From: Orbilia blumenaviensis
Taxonomy: Eukaryota > Ascomycota > Orbiliomycetes > Orbiliales > Orbiliaceae
Direction of reading: 5' to 3'
Length of the DNA stretch: 64,000 nucleotides
Assembly: GCA_036872755.1 (NCBI GenBank)
Contig: JAVHNS010000008.1
Coordinates: forward strand, 1 to 64,000
Part shown: positions 38,222 through 50,700 of the stretch, piece after piece
Layout: the number at the start of each line of letters is the position of its first letter
How positions within the stretch are numbered: position 1 is the stretch's first letter
The notes under the pieces: model-generated
What the model was told of the DNA's origin: nothing
Database searches by the model: none
The model's input: the letters and a program-made list of their open reading frames with translations, nothing else
Translations under genes and position numbers: made by a program

Positions 38222-39496
38222 TCAGGCAACATGTGGGTCCCATACCACATCGGCAAGCCACCTGATAGGGTACCTTTCCGGAGATATACATGGCGGAAGA
38301 TATAAGACCCAGTCCTTGTTTTCGTCCCACCCGAGTACATTTGTAAGCTTAGTACACTCGAAATCAGCCGGGTAGAAACCGCTCATCTCCCAATCAATCA
38401 GTCCACTGACAATGTATCTGCCATCACAATCTTGCACAATAATATTCTCATCTCGAACATCGCCATGGCTAAATACGATTTCATTGGCGCGATGCGGCTT
38501 TGTGAGTCTATTCAGGAAGTCAAAATATGTTTTCCCGCTAGCGCTCGCAATGAGATATTGGAAGTCCCAGAATTCTTCGGAAGTGTATATTGCTTGACTG
38601 ATCCGAGTATGCCGTCTGGTATCCTTGCAGCCTTCACCAGCAACTCCGCCAAGTGGAGATCCGTGCGGGTGTGGAATTTGCCTGAGATTCAAGAATATAT
38701 CGTTGAGGTTTTGTTGTATGGCCGACTTGTTTAGGTCGCTGAGAGCGGGCCATACTTTATCTAGAGTAACACCAGGAATGTAAGACATGAAAAGATATGT
38801 GTAACCCCCAGATACTATAAATCCATGTGGGCGTGGGGCTGGAATCGTAGATCGGTGTTCTTGGAGATACTGCAAAGTTGTATACTCGGTAAAATTGTTG
38901 TCGAGCGTCGCAGACTTCACAACGATGTCCTCAGAACATTTCACCACATACTTGCTTCTCGCGTTGTCAGTGCAAAATAAAACTTCGCCGTTTTTGATGA
39001 CTCGAGTCAGGGATTCTAGGAGCGTTTGAGACACATCACTTCCGATATTCAGGAAGGTCTTGACTTGGCCGCTCAAAGGATAGATTATTCGCGCTTCACC
39101 TTCTGGCAGCCTAAATGGCGTTTCTTTCGTAATAAGGGATTCCTTCCTTCGAAAATCTGCAAGAAACGATCAACAAGTGTACTTAAATCAGTGGGGCCTA
39201 CGTGTACATTTGTGCGTACCAGTTTGTTCTTTATACTCCGTAATTTTGCGAGCTGCGAGCCGCTGCTGGTAGTTGAATGGGAAGAGTGACAAGAGGTCAA
39301 CTTCAGGATCTCGTCCTAGTGCGTTTTGGAGTTTGGCGAAGACCCGCTTGTTGAAGACAGCTGCATCCGATGATGATTTGGCTGGCTCATTATCTAGCTT
39401 GGCAGCCTCCGTCGCAGGATCAGACGAGGGTTGAGATCCTTCTACGTCTGCGACAAGACTTCGTTCCGACATTGAAGGCTCTGGTGATCGTGACAT
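38222..39496 (-). CDS. APH-type phosphotransferase family kinase
   Basis: Two exons, 39496-39220 and 39156-38222. The 63-nt intron (GTACGC ... TTGCAG) restores the frame in phase 1 and gives 403 residues. Ordinary start in ACATGTCACG context. Residues 1-90 are polar and probably disordered. The kinase-like fold follows: a probable ATP lysine in VVKSAT near residue 173, the catalytic loop HGDVRDEN at 323-330 and the metal-binding segment IDWEMSG at 346-352, then FYPADFECTKL typical of fungal APH-domain proteins (PF01636). All three key residues are present, so it should be active on a small molecule or protein. The substrate is unknown. It is convergent with the small His/Cys gene, with almost no spacer. 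These kinases are numerous in Pezizomycotina and rarely characterised. Confidence 0.85.
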
Positions 39497-42025
39497 GTTT
39501 GATGTCGGAAAACGGTGGCCGAGTGAGAACGAAGAAGATGGAACAAGTTTGTAAGTGCGAGTTCGGCCACACTAATCTTAAGCCCGTACCCCTATCGCGT
39601 TTTTAAAATGGCAGCCAAAAAGGATTTTTGTATCTCTGTGCTTTGTAACTAGTCGGTATAGGGGCCTTTCCTTGTAGAACCTCCGGTGCCCCCCCCCTAC
39701 GTTATGACGCTGGGTCTAGTGACCAAAGACACTAACTAACCAAAAGCGATCCCTGTCAGTACAAAAGTGTTTGAACGCGCTACAAAGGCGGTCGGGTTTT
39801 TCTCGCTGTCCATAGCGAACAAGGGAGACGAAAAGGGAGAGGTCCCGATTCAATGTCCTGTGTATCAGACTAACCTTGTTGTCCTGTGTTTTATTCTGTT
39901 GAGCGGCGAGTTGAACGGAACATAATTGAATGTTGGAACTTGGTGTGGTGCAAGCATTCATAGGCGGATTCGGCTTCACAACACATAATATGCATTACGT
40001 GTTGATGGGTCAGATCAGTCCGCATATCGAAGTCAATAATACTTGTCCAAAATTAGTACGGTATTAAAACATGTTCGTTGGTCACGCTACCCCGATGATA
40101 GAAAGACGTTGTAGGAAATTGCAACCAGACTGGAATGTCAATGAACCCGTCTGACTCTGTATTGAAGTAAAAGTCATTCATGTGCAATTGATATGATACG
40201 TATCGATACTAAGACTTATCAGTCTATCAGTTATTGAATTGGATCGGGAAACGTTTTGATTCGGAAAGAGTGTCCCCTTAAGGCCTTTACTAAAAGATAA
40301 AGTATGTTCTTCGAAACATAAATATTATCCATTATTTGATGACATGTTAAAATAGACTAGACACTAAGGTCCCAGCTTTAAACTCCCAGAAAAATGGTTC
40401 AGGTGGGCAGAAAGCGCTAGAACAAAGGTAAAAATACCGACCTCTCCACCTGCAGCCACCGCACCTGCAGCGACAACACTTGGAACGACCAACAACAAAG
40501 ATACCAGGAACAAGGGCTGCAATCACAACGGCCTATCGACCCTCGACTCCCCTATTATCCCCTATTATCCCCGCGCCATCCTCCTCTACCACTTTAATCA
40601 CATTTGACTCCAAGTTAACTCTTTCTTCAACTGTTAAATCGGTTTCGACAATAATCTTAACCTCCGAAACTAGCAGGTTTATTTTTCGTCCCAAATTGTG
40701 CTATTAGTGAGCCTAGGCGACAGCAGGTGCCACCTGCAACAGTAATATCGCCTGTTCATGTGGGTCCTCCGCCAAAACGACAGCGAAAGGAGTAATACGG
40801 TCAATGAGATAGGAATACCTTCATTATTCTGGGTATAGCTTCCGCGAGACCACTTACTCTATTTTATATTCTAATCTATATACCAAAAGTAATGATTGGA
40901 GTACATGGGGCTGACCAATTGGTTTGAGAAAGGATTGTTTTTGCAAAGGCGAGCTTAAGGAAACATATTTCTCTTTTAAGCCGCCATCGGTGGAATTCCG
41001 TTACTCTGGATCCCATGGATCCAAGCGCAAGGTGCTTAAGACACAAGAATTAAACCCTCAAGGTTGGCCTTTTAAACCAAGACATGTTTTTCATAGCCTT
41101 CAGCACTCCTTCCTAAGCGATTTGCAGCGACTACCCCAGAATCTATATTCAATATATGTCGGTAGAACCTTTTTAAGGGTGGTTCCCGGGCTATCTAACC
41201 CCTGAAAAGGGCATTGGGATTATCATTCTAATGTGTTCGATTCGTTTTATTAACATATTTCACCCAGCGCCGCCAATATCTACAACCTTATATCTCTTTC
41301 TCCATTTCTTGTCTTGTTGTTTAAGCGGTTGCAACATAATCCTTTAAAGCAGATAGTGCATAAAAGCTCTGGAGACTTGAACATTCAATCTGAGAATAAA
41401 AGACCACTAATTTATCAATTGGATGTGCCGAAGACTGGGCGAACAACTCAATGTATTCCTAAAACTCGACTGGTTGAAGCTGTAGAAATCTTTCGAACTC
41501 TAGTAATCCTACCAGAAAACTTTATTACACGCTAAGAAATATTTGAGGCTTGAACAATACACTAGTACGTAGAGCGCAGTAGGTTATGTCCTATTTTGTT
41601 TGTAAAATGGAATTTTTCATTGTACCTCCCAAATTGGTCCGTACCGAAAAGCGCACAACATAAATAATTTCTTGGATACTGTTATTAATTCACACAAAAC
41701 ACCCATAAGTCAATAACTATATTTAGCGTTTGGTATAACTGCTGCCTGATACTGTCCTAAGAATGAAAGAGAGTATACGCCTTCCGAAAGTTCCAGACTA
41801 CTTCGACGCTGGGACAGACTCCCGCAATCAGCTTTCAATACTGTTGCAAAATCTATAATCGCAACATTATTTAAGCCGGACGTTCCCTTCAATATCGAAT
41901 AAACCATCAATCAGATCTCCAATATATGCCATTCAATTACCGATTGGAAAACACCTACACGAGCGGACCGCGTTTTAATTTCTTCAATTCCTTTTCCTTA
42001 AAAGTTTGACTGAGAGCTGATTAAC
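39497..42025. other. Intergenic, 2.5 kb, gene debris possible
   Basis: No gene supported. A Pro/Thr/Ser/Ala-rich stretch at 40435-40800 (PTSPPAATAPAATTLG in one frame, then SEPRRQQVPPATVISPVHV with a basic PPPKRQRKE tail in another) looks like decayed coding sequence. Plus-strand frames at 40924-41205 and 41314-41535 have no motif. No repeat or RNA gene was recognised. Confidence 0.5.
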
Positions 42026-42577
42026 ATGAAGGCCGTTCTACCAATTCTCCCAATAATTGCTCTTTTATGCTCTATTATCGTTTCAACGGCGGCTCAGAAG
42101 ATTCCCAATGGCGACTACCACCTTACGTATCGCTTTCTCTGGGGCTACCCAACCCGCTATCTTACGGGTAGTGTTCGTGAGATAGCAGATACGACAGGCG
42201 CCGTTGATGTCCGCTTCAACCCTCAAAAGTTCGATCAGATCCAGCGGTGGAGAATACGTAACAATAGCGATGGTACGGCGTATATCCAAAATGTCCGAAC
42301 TCTTAGATACCTTGGAGTAGGGGGCAATTGTTCGGCACCAACGGAATCTATTTGTGTTAATTCTCTACACGATACTACCGCTAAGGGTGAGAAGTGGAAG
42401 ATCATCGAGAGTTCATCCCAGCCTGGAAGGTTCTATATCCAGCTAGCCAGAGCGTATAAAACCATTTCACGACCTATTATCGGCCCCTGGGGCCCCTCTC
42501 ATCGCGCCGCAGAAACTGCTGTTCTCAACCCGGCCTTCGGAAATACATACATGTCATTTCAAATCATCAAGGCATAA
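42026..42577 (+). CDS. Secreted beta-trefoil-like small protein
   Basis: 183 residues, single exon. A clear signal peptide (MKAVLPILPIIALLCSIIV, cleavage near residue 23-24) precedes a domain that opens IPNGDYHLTYRF and repeats strand-rich blocks ending in Trp/Ile (QRWRIRNNSDGTAYIQNV, EKWKIIESSSQPGRFYIQ, MSFQIIKA). Three similar strand pairs with a W-x-I/F-x signature are typical of beta-trefoil proteins such as ricin-B-type lectins and mycocypin-like inhibitors. Which of these it is cannot be told from sequence. Two cysteines (GGNCSAPTESIC) may pair. It is likely secreted to bind glycans or inhibit a protease (inference). Confidence 0.7.
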   Translation: MKAVLPILPIIALLCSIIVSTAAQKIPNGDYHLTYRFLWGYPTRYLTGSVREIADTTGAVDVRFNPQKFDQIQRWRIRNNSDGTAYIQNVRTLRYLGVGGNCSAPTESICVNSLHDTTAKGEKWKIIESSSQPGRFYIQLARAYKTISRPIIGPWGPSHRAAETAVLNPAFGNTYMSFQIIKA

Positions 42578-43578
42578 GACTTAAGTCTCATTCGCGAAGC
42601 CCGCTTATAAGTCCATTGTATCTACCTATTCAAAAACCGAAACATCGGAATGGACTTTAGGTTGAGCAGAAGTCATTGTGTCCAGACCTTAACTGTGCAT
42701 AAATGCCTATGGAGGAGCGCTCGAGCAGTGTTCGGATGTAAACTTTTGACTTGTAAATAATCTTATCTTTAACAATCAATATCTGGCAGTGAAAAAGCGG
42801 TGGGTATCCTAACCCGGCCCAAAATGTCAAAGCGTGCATGCAGAGGTAAATTTACCCAGCAGGAGACGCAAACTGGTACCCTGGGTTAATTTAAAAGTAT
42901 TTGAGGCCTGAAATCGGGTCATAGAACAACCTGTAGTGATCAACACAATTGGACAATAAACCCTCAAATACCAAAGCTATGTGCACAGCTTCCGCATGGC
43001 AGCCCTAATAACAGAGCAAATCCCCTCACCGCAAGATCTGCAGCGAACTTAACAATCCACATAAATGTTTGTGACCTCCCGGATTTCGCACCGTTCTTAT
43101 TTAGGCCTTGACGCCATCCTTTTGTTAAAAATCTTTGTTCTCGAATCAAATATCAGCTGCTCAGAGCGACAGACTTTTTATACACTTAACTTTGGGGTGG
43201 TCGGATGATTTTCATGCTAGATCCTTGTTGGTTTCCAGCTAGTACACCGCGTCAGTTTCGTCATTAATCCGTAGGAGTTTTTCGAACAAGAGCGATGACC
43301 GTTACCCGTATGTGCATCATGAACTCGCTTTCTTAATCCATCGATTCTAACAAGAAGTTACCAGACACACGAATATCAATAAAGACAGCCGCCAGCAATG
43401 AGACGGTAGCTGCTACCTCATAATAGATTAAAGAACGGCCTCAACTAGGTATCATAAACGTACAGAATGAGAGGATTCTGTTCACCAAATCCAACTTCAT
43501 ATCCTCTATAATCGTCTAATCCTTTGCCTCATATATAAATTGCGTTCTCGCTATAACGGACCAAGAGCGCCTAGCGGA
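42578..43578. other. Intergenic between trefoil and MFS genes
   Basis: One kilobase without a supported gene. The ATG-proximal 100 bases before the MFS gene contain a TATA-like 'catatataaa'. Nothing else seen. Confidence 0.55.
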
Positions 43579-45286
43579 ATGAGAAGCGAAGAAAATAAAG
43601 ATATAGAAATCGCGGGAATTTCTCGAATACATATCGAAAATAAAATGGACAATCGCAATATGAATCATATTTACGTCGACACAGGAGATGTAGATGGGCA
43701 GGCACCTGAAAGCTCTGAGCTTAAGCTAACATTACGCCAAAACATTCGGGTATATCGTCGATCGATTTTGTGGTCGATGCTGATGTCAACGGCCATTATT
43801 ATGGAAGGCTATGATGTGGCTCTTGTAGCATCTTTCTTCGCACATCCATCCTTTAACCAAAAATATGGGACCATCCAACCCAACGGAACATATCAACTGA
43901 GTGCTAAGTGGCAGTCCGGTCTCTCAAATGCTGTAAATATCGGATCTATTTTTGGATTGTGGCTCAACGGCATTGTTTCCGAACGCTATGGATACAGGAA
44001 GACTATGATTGGCGCTTTATCCTTTACGACGGCTTTTATCTCGATTCTCTTTTTCGCCCCCAATATTTCGGTTTTGTTCATAGGTGAGCTGCTACTAGGA
44101 ATTCCCTTAGGGGTTTTTCAAGCATTAGCGGTTGCATACGCATCTGAAATCTGCTCTATAGGTCTTCGGGCCTATTTGACCACTTACGTCAATTTATGTT
44201 GGGTTATCGGTCAGTTCCTTGCTTCTATTGTACTTCGGGTTTCCATACAGCGGACAGACGAATGGTCATATCGGTATTTATGCCACTCTTTAATGTGGGA
44301 TTTTGTGGAGAATTAGGCTAACGCAAGTATTTAGGATTCCCTTCGCCCTTCAATGGTTTTGGCCCGTTCCACTCCTAATCGGTGTAGCCCTGGGACCCGA
44401 AAGTCCTTGGTGGCTCGTTCGCCAAGGAAGATACGAGGAAGCAAGGAGATCGCTAAATAGATTAGCGAGTGACACGAGAGAGCACCCTGCCGCGTATTAC
44501 ACCGAGAAATCAATGACAATGATTATTAACACCAACGAAATGGAAAAGCGCATCACCGCAGGTACATCTTACAAGGACTGCTTCAAGAATACTGATCGGC
44601 GAAGGACTCTGATTACTTGTTCCGTCTGGGCGATCCAAATCCTTTGCGGTTCCGGAATCATGGGCTATGCGCCTTATTTTTTTGAGCAGGCCGGACTCAA
44701 GCCAACGAATGCCTTTGATATGACAATATGTCTATACATTGCTGGGATGGTGGGAACTGTATTCTCTTGGGTATTAATGGCATATTTTGGGCGCCGCAGC
44801 CTTTATATAACTGGGCTTATCGCTCTAGATATATGTCTGCTGGTTATCGGCTGCATGGCGTTCGGGGCTGAAATTCCGGGGACAAAATGGGCCACAGCGT
44901 CTATGCTTGTGGTTTACACGCTCCTATACGATATTACCGTTGGCCCTGTTTGCTATTCCCTCGTCTCCGAAATGTCTTCTACCAGGCTCAGAACCAAAAC
45001 GGTTGTTTTAGCCCGTGGTGCGTACAATATAATCAACATTTTGAACGGTTTCTTTATGCCATATATCCTAAACCCAACAGCTCTGAATTGGGGGGGGAAG
45101 GTCGGGTTTCTTTGGGGGGCAACCACTTCCATTTGTATTATCTGGTGTTATTTCAAGCTCCCAGAGCCAAAGGACCGTACATACCGCGAGCTCGACGTTT
45201 TGTTCGAGAAAAAAGTTAGTGCAAGGAATTTCAGAACGACTACTATCGAATTTATAAGCCCTGTGCTAGTTGACAGCACTGTGTAG
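43579..45286 (+). CDS. MFS sugar (maltose-type) permease
   Basis: Two exons, 43579-44273 and 44335-45286. The 61-nt intron (GTATTT ... TTTAG, with a GCTAACG branch site) joins DEWSYR to IPFALQW, giving 548 residues. The ATG at 43579 is the first in frame; upstream there is only a TTG. The cytosolic N-terminus (about 70 residues) is followed by twelve predicted membrane spans. Sugar-porter signatures are visible: GYDVALVASFF in span 1, SERYGYRK and FGRRSLY in the inter-span loops, and PESPWWLVRQGR before the large central loop. The pattern matches fungal alpha-glucoside/maltose proton symporters in the plasma membrane. Substrate is inferred from family likeness only. The gene is intact and has a neutral neighbourhood. 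Confidence 0.9.
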
Positions 45287-45758
45287 CTTAATGTGGTAAC
45301 AGCGATTCTCAGGGAATGAGGGTGCCAGGATTCCATTAACAAGTCATGGTATTTGTCTCATGAGTTATTCTCATTGGAATTAGGGCCTACCATATTCAAT
45401 GGATCCAACATCTTTTAAGCTTAGGGTTACTCAACCGCCGAATCGCCATGGTTGTGGGTTTAGAACTGGCGTGAATTCCGATCCAAGCCACTGAGCATTG
45501 GCGAATTATGCGACTACGGGTATTGAAACCCGACCAAATACAATAACTTTTAATTATGATCTCCCTACATACAGATATCCCCAACTATATAGCTAGACCA
45601 AGGGTTCCCTGCTTACTCTATCTACGTCTAATGTACATACATTACTTACGGAACCGTCTTTCCCTACGTTTGTTAATTCTTACCCTGAACAACGCAAAAC
45701 TCATTTCCGGTTTGTCTATCGATGTCATTAAATATATCTTGAAACCCTAAAAAGCCGT
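45287..45758. other. Intergenic between MFS and HPP genes
   Basis: Shared 3' region of two convergent genes. No other feature seen. Confidence 0.6.
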
Positions 45759-46610
45759 TCATTTCAAACTTGCAGTGGAGGAATCCGATCCCATTGGTGC
45801 ATCCAACCCGCTCGAAATATGTAACCTCCCGTGCACGACCTTTTGCTCTTCCAAAGCTTCTAAGTCCGGCTCCGTAGCTTTTGATACTGGCCACAACCTA
45901 CCACCTGTATCCTTCGGCGTCCACCAAAACACAGGAAACTGGCGTTGTATATTATTGACAGCGAGAGCAATCCCGAGCATGAGGGTTGTTCCAATCAAAA
46001 CATACGGGAGGAGATACCAGCCCAGTCGTGCCACATTTGTGTCAACGGCGGCAAGCAGAGCCGTTGCACCCCCGGGTGGGTGTGAGGTATTTGTGATACT
46101 CATTACGGCTGATGCAAGACCCACGGATACCGCACCAGCAAGCCATTTGATATCTTCGAAATGACTGTTTAGTTGGAATAATTTGGCTACCCCAACTCCA
46201 CAAACAGCAGAAACAAAGTGCCCAAGAACGCAGTTCCGGGGTTGCCCCAACGGAGACCCTATGACGCCATATTCCAGAATTGCCGAAGCACCCTACGATA
46301 ATCTATTAGCAACTGCAAATCCCCAATAATACCTCAAATAACCCACAAAGCTGCCAATGATGAGCGGAGGATCCAATTCCGAGAAGACGCCGCTGTATTT
46401 AAAAACAGCGGAAACGGCCGCAATACCACAAAAAGCGCCAAATAGCGACCACCAAGCTACAAGAATACTTCCGAGTTCCTTGCGTGGAGAAGTTCTGTAG
46501 CCCAAGAATCTTGAAATCGCGGGTGGTAGTTCCTGGAGTAATGGCGGTGGAATCCACGGGTTGATGTAGTCGTCTATATCAAAGTCCCAGCAATTTGTGT
46601 TGCGGTCCAT
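45759..46610 (-). CDS. HPP family integral membrane protein
   Basis: Two exons, 46610-46347 and 46292-45759. The 54-nt intron (GTGGGT ... CGTAG, with a GCTAAT branch-like site) joins LIIGSF to GASAILEYG, giving 265 residues. A retained-intron reading would instead run into a stop soon after. The N-terminal 40 residues are cytosolic-looking, then four or five spans follow. The diagnostic HPP block SHPPGGATALLA is present, together with SPLGQPRNCVLGH earlier. HPP proteins are multi-spanning; plant and cyanobacterial members move nitrite, but fungal ones are uncharacterised. The frame stays open upstream of the ATG with no other ATG in it. Confidence 0.88.
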
Positions 46611-47117
46611 ATTGGTGGTAAAACGCAGAGGGAAGAGTAACCAGGAAGAATCGACACAGGAAACGTAGTTGCCATCATCTGCGTTTATAACGTGATCCGG
46701 AGATGACGGAGAAATAAAGAAACGACAATCTTCGGCTGATGTTTCGAAAGCATGTCTTAAGACGTTTTTAGGTTTATTGTACGTAAGAATTATGCGAGCG
46801 GAATGACACACTGCAACACGTGTTGGTGTTGGATTTTCTATCCGCTTTACCGAAAGAAGAAAAGCAATTTGGGCCGAATATTCACTCTTCACTGCGGTAA
46901 CTATTCCTAATGCGCGGGTCCCCAAGGCAGTCTAATTGTAAATTTGCCATCTTCGCATATAAATTTAATTAAATTCCGTTATAGAATTAAAGGTGTCATT
47001 TAGGTAACTAGGCCTAAATATTGCTATATTTACAAGGTCTTGACACAATACTTAGTATACAATCAGTTGATAACACGATATTTACAAAAAGTGATGATCC
47101 GTTCCGCCTGATTTAGT
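46611..47117. other. Intergenic, HPP promoter side
   Basis: About 500 bases between two minus-strand genes. The HPP frame is open through most of it but lacks a start, so I treat it as 5' untranslated DNA. Confidence 0.5.
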
Positions 47118-47747
47118 CTAGCAAGTACGCCATTGGAGAGCATATATGCGGCTGACATTTCCAGTTGCTTTCGTCTCTCTGATTGCTCCATAGCCCTCCC
47201 CGCTTAATTGGAGTTCGGATTTGATGTTGAGCAGAGCCTGAGTGCCACATGGTGACCAGGCGCCGTTTCCAACGATAGCTGCACTTTTAACGGTAAAATC
47301 TCGATAGGTAGGCCCGTAAATTGGCACGCTGAAGCTTTGCTCATCCGTGCTACCAGCGAAATAGTTTGTGGATGTATGGGTGGCCATGATATTAGGCCCG
47401 AGAGAAGCGTATCCCGTATAAGTGGTTTGGACGAGAGTGAACTGCCAGCCAGGAGGAGTATTGATTGCAAGGTTCAATTGGCAAAACTTGCGGGCGTCTT
47501 TGATATTATCGGTTGCAGTGTTAATGTAGGCTGTGAACTGCCCGAAGTACGCCGTAAAGGACTGTCTATCTGAGGACAAGTTGACGTAGGCGGTATTTTG
47601 CGGGCAGCCGGTTCCACCGTAGATAAGTTTGTCGATGGAAACCCCTGATGGAGGAGTCACCGTACTCGCGACTGGCGTCGCGAGCGAAGGGACGAGGAGA
47701 GCGGCCACCGCGACCAAAGAGGAAACTTCACGAATGAAAGAGAACAT
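47118..47747 (-). CDS. Secreted DUF4360 family protein
   Basis: 209 residues, single exon. The signal peptide spans roughly residues 1-23 (FIREVSSLVAVAALLVPSLA). The mature part starts near a GGTGCPQNTAYV block, the hallmark opening of DUF4360, then has KFCQLNLAI, a long strand-rich middle and SPCGTQALLNIKSEL near residue 165. Four cysteines in these positions (GC, FC, PC and a terminal C) suggest two disulfides. DUF4360 proteins are small secreted proteins of fungi and some bacteria with no known function; many are expressed during host colonisation (family knowledge, weak). Confidence 0.88.
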   Translation of the reverse strand: MFSFIREVSSLVAVAALLVPSLATPVASTVTPPSGVSIDKLIYGGTGCPQNTAYVNLSSDRQSFTAYFGQFTAYINTATDNIKDARKFCQLNLAINTPPGWQFTLVQTTYTGYASLGPNIMATHTSTNYFAGSTDEQSFSVPIYGPTYRDFTVKSAAIVGNGAWSPCGTQALLNIKSELQLSGEGYGAIRETKATGNVSRIYALQWRTC

Positions 47748-50700
47748 TTTGAATCACAAACTTTTCTTGATGCTTGAAAGTTAAGTTGATCTAAAGTAGC
47801 GATCATATCAGGAGCGGATCGACGCCTTTTTATAGGGAAAATATGTCGAGACCAAATTCCCCCGGTAGAGCCGCCAGCCGACTTTCCGATGTAAGTTTAT
47901 AGAGTATGGTAACTGACATTGTTGATGGTAAACTGGTGCCTGAGCTGAAGACAGGATTTCACCATCTGTTCAAAATCTAGACCTACCTCAAATGATAATC
48001 CTGCCGAGTTTAAGCAGCTCGCAAGATTGTACCGTTATTGACGAGATAGCCAATAATGTGGTACCTTCCCTTTTACGCCTAAGCACAACACCTCGGGACC
48101 TAGGTGGGTTCATCATTCGTCCAATGGCATCGACGGAGTTGGGATAAGCCTGTTATTGTTGATAAAAGGTCCCAAGTTGACAAAGAAACTTGGTTTGGGA
48201 TATTCTTGGTTTGGAATTACTACTTAACTTGTCCCCTCTTGGTATTGCACACTTTGATTGTGCAACACATACCTCTGTACACTTTCAGCACATGAAAGTT
48301 TACAAACGTGCCTTAGCCCTGAAGTAACATAATACGCACGTGCACGTTTTCCAAATTTGGCGATGGAACTGCATGCTTTGCCCTTGCAGGCTTCGTTCCG
48401 GTGCCAGTCATTGGTACACAGATGAGGATATAAAATTTTGACCTTAATAGTAAGCAGATAGTCTTTGGGCTCAATCCCATTTTTGGGATAAGGCGTAAAC
48501 ATACCAGCCCAAGCAGGGTCATCAGTAGCACCAACACCGACAGATCGGTTATGGTTCCACTGCATAGATTCAGCCCTCAAACAGAAAACAAAAATTCCGG
48601 GGCTCGGCCCACTTCTGGAAGGAGATCAACGTAGTGGCATCGATGGTGGGCCAGGGGCCTTACTCCCAATCCTAAGCGGTGTATGTTCTCCATAGTTGCC
48701 TTGATTCGACTCAAGGTTCACTGGTGGCAAGATATTTCAGCTGGAAGCAACCCATGTTCAGTCGCGACTGGGGTGACAGTCAAACATTTATACAACGCAG
48801 CCAAAAACAAAATACCACAAGAACGACCTGTTTTCCGGACCACATGATACTAAAATCACGCTAGCTAATCGGCTTAATCCATGTAACCCCTAACTAGCCA
48901 GGTCTCAGGAGCTGTTCTGGTGAACCCTGGCGCGATGGCCGTGTAAACAATTTAGGGACATCCTATCGTTCTATATCATCCCTGTTATCATGCCGCTAGA
49001 TACTTGTACACGTACGTTCTAGGTCCTCTTCGTAGCTCCGGCTACTTATCCAGTTAGACAGGCTATCCATGCCGAGAAGGTCGATGCCGCACGCGACTGC
49101 CTCAGGCACTATATTCACACAATCAGCTAAAGTGGAACGCATTGTGTTAAAATTTAACAACTGCAAGGGCCTTCGATAACACATTATAATTCGTAGATTC
49201 CATAGTTGGTCACATTGTCCAACCCCTTGTTGTTGTCTCTACTTCCTAATATGGAGAAATGGAGGCCATCGGTGAACATCTACTAGGCAATCTAAATTTG
49301 TGCTATGTAAAAGATTTGTCTCTCTGCGGAAGCGAGGACGGGCTGAAGATTTTTGGTGATTATTTTGGCTTGAGTTAGGTCAGGTAGGAGGGATGGAGAA
49401 GCTTAGCTCTTGATATATTAATGAGAGAGTAACGCTAAGGTTAAAAGCAAATAGCTGTCAAGTTACAAATCTTTATGAGTCGATTACCTATATACGTGGA
49501 ATCGGTGCTTTGAATCTGTATCGGGACACTCCGATCGTCGTTAAAATAAGTATCTAAAAGAGAATATGTAGATAATTATAAGATAGAACTAGTGAGCTGC
49601 AGTGCACAGGGTCTAGGTGATACACACGCAAAAGAGACAATATTTCAATCACAAAATTAGGCGTCTGGATTTAATGCGATTAGGTTAACCCTGCTGTACC
49701 GAAAGGCTTCATCGGCTGTTAGCTAATTCAGGTTTCTCCTGCACGCATTTATCAGGAATCTGACAACTATCAAAAACCTTATAAATTTAATTTGAATGCA
49801 GCGAAACCAAATCCTGCGTATACTAGTACAAACAAGATGCTTCGTGTTGGCCTTTCAAAGACGAGCTCATGAGTTGTGACCACGTATAACTTATCTGGTG
49901 CCGAGACTGGTGATCACAAATTTCGAGCTCTTAATCTATGGAAACAGCCAGCCGACCAGTCCTATTTAAGCCTGGTAACTGGTATTGTTCTTAATTAATA
50001 AGGATCTGGCGCCCAAAGTAGTATCTCGTGTATTTTGATTTCTTTGTTCTGTTATACAGTTAATTCGCAATTGTGAATGCTGCATTACTTCATTCAGGTT
50101 ATCTCAATCGATTCTTGAACTCAGCATGTAGCATTCCGATTAGGGTGCTCTCATAAATACGGGACGGAGAAATTCATTTTTGTTAAAAGGCAATCCAGAG
50201 AAAATCACTCGAAGTTTAAATTCGATTCCCGGTTCTTGTTGTTGGGCTTTGGACCAGGCATAAATCAGCATAAAGGGGAACACCTACGCCATGCATGTAC
50301 ATGTACATATGTACTTTGACGTAGTTTTCATGCACCATAGTATCTGCACCACTGATGAGTCGTAGGCAGGACCGAACCTAGAGCCTTCATCGCCCACCGA
50401 CCACCGACGTGACCCAGACGATGGTGAGACGCCAAGAATTAGAGTGAGCGAAATGGGAATAAAAATTTCTGCACCCTTATTGTAATCACTAACCGAAAAA
50501 AAAAAAAAGCTCCTTCCGACTGAGCTGTCTCAACCATATTGTAGTGAGTTCGTCTTAATATTCGAAAATTTACCGCGATTCGATCGAGTAATGAAATTTG
50601 CTCATTTTGTCGTTTCTGAAAAGTTGCAGTACTATCCCGATCGACGCTTGGCTTTGAAGGGCGTCAGTAGGTTCATGCCTTTAAGAAGGAGATAACCGGT

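Noticed and set aside
40480..40707. Pro/Thr/Ser-rich 75-codon frame
   Set aside because: Low complexity, and the better-looking pieces around it lie in other frames. Kept only as possible debris.
48224..48580. 118-codon minus-strand frame with cysteines
   Set aside because: It opens at TTG and has no signal peptide, so the small secreted protein idea is not supported.
50200..50260. tRNA-like 'ttcgattcccggttc' string
   Set aside because: No acceptor, D or anticodon stem could be folded around it.
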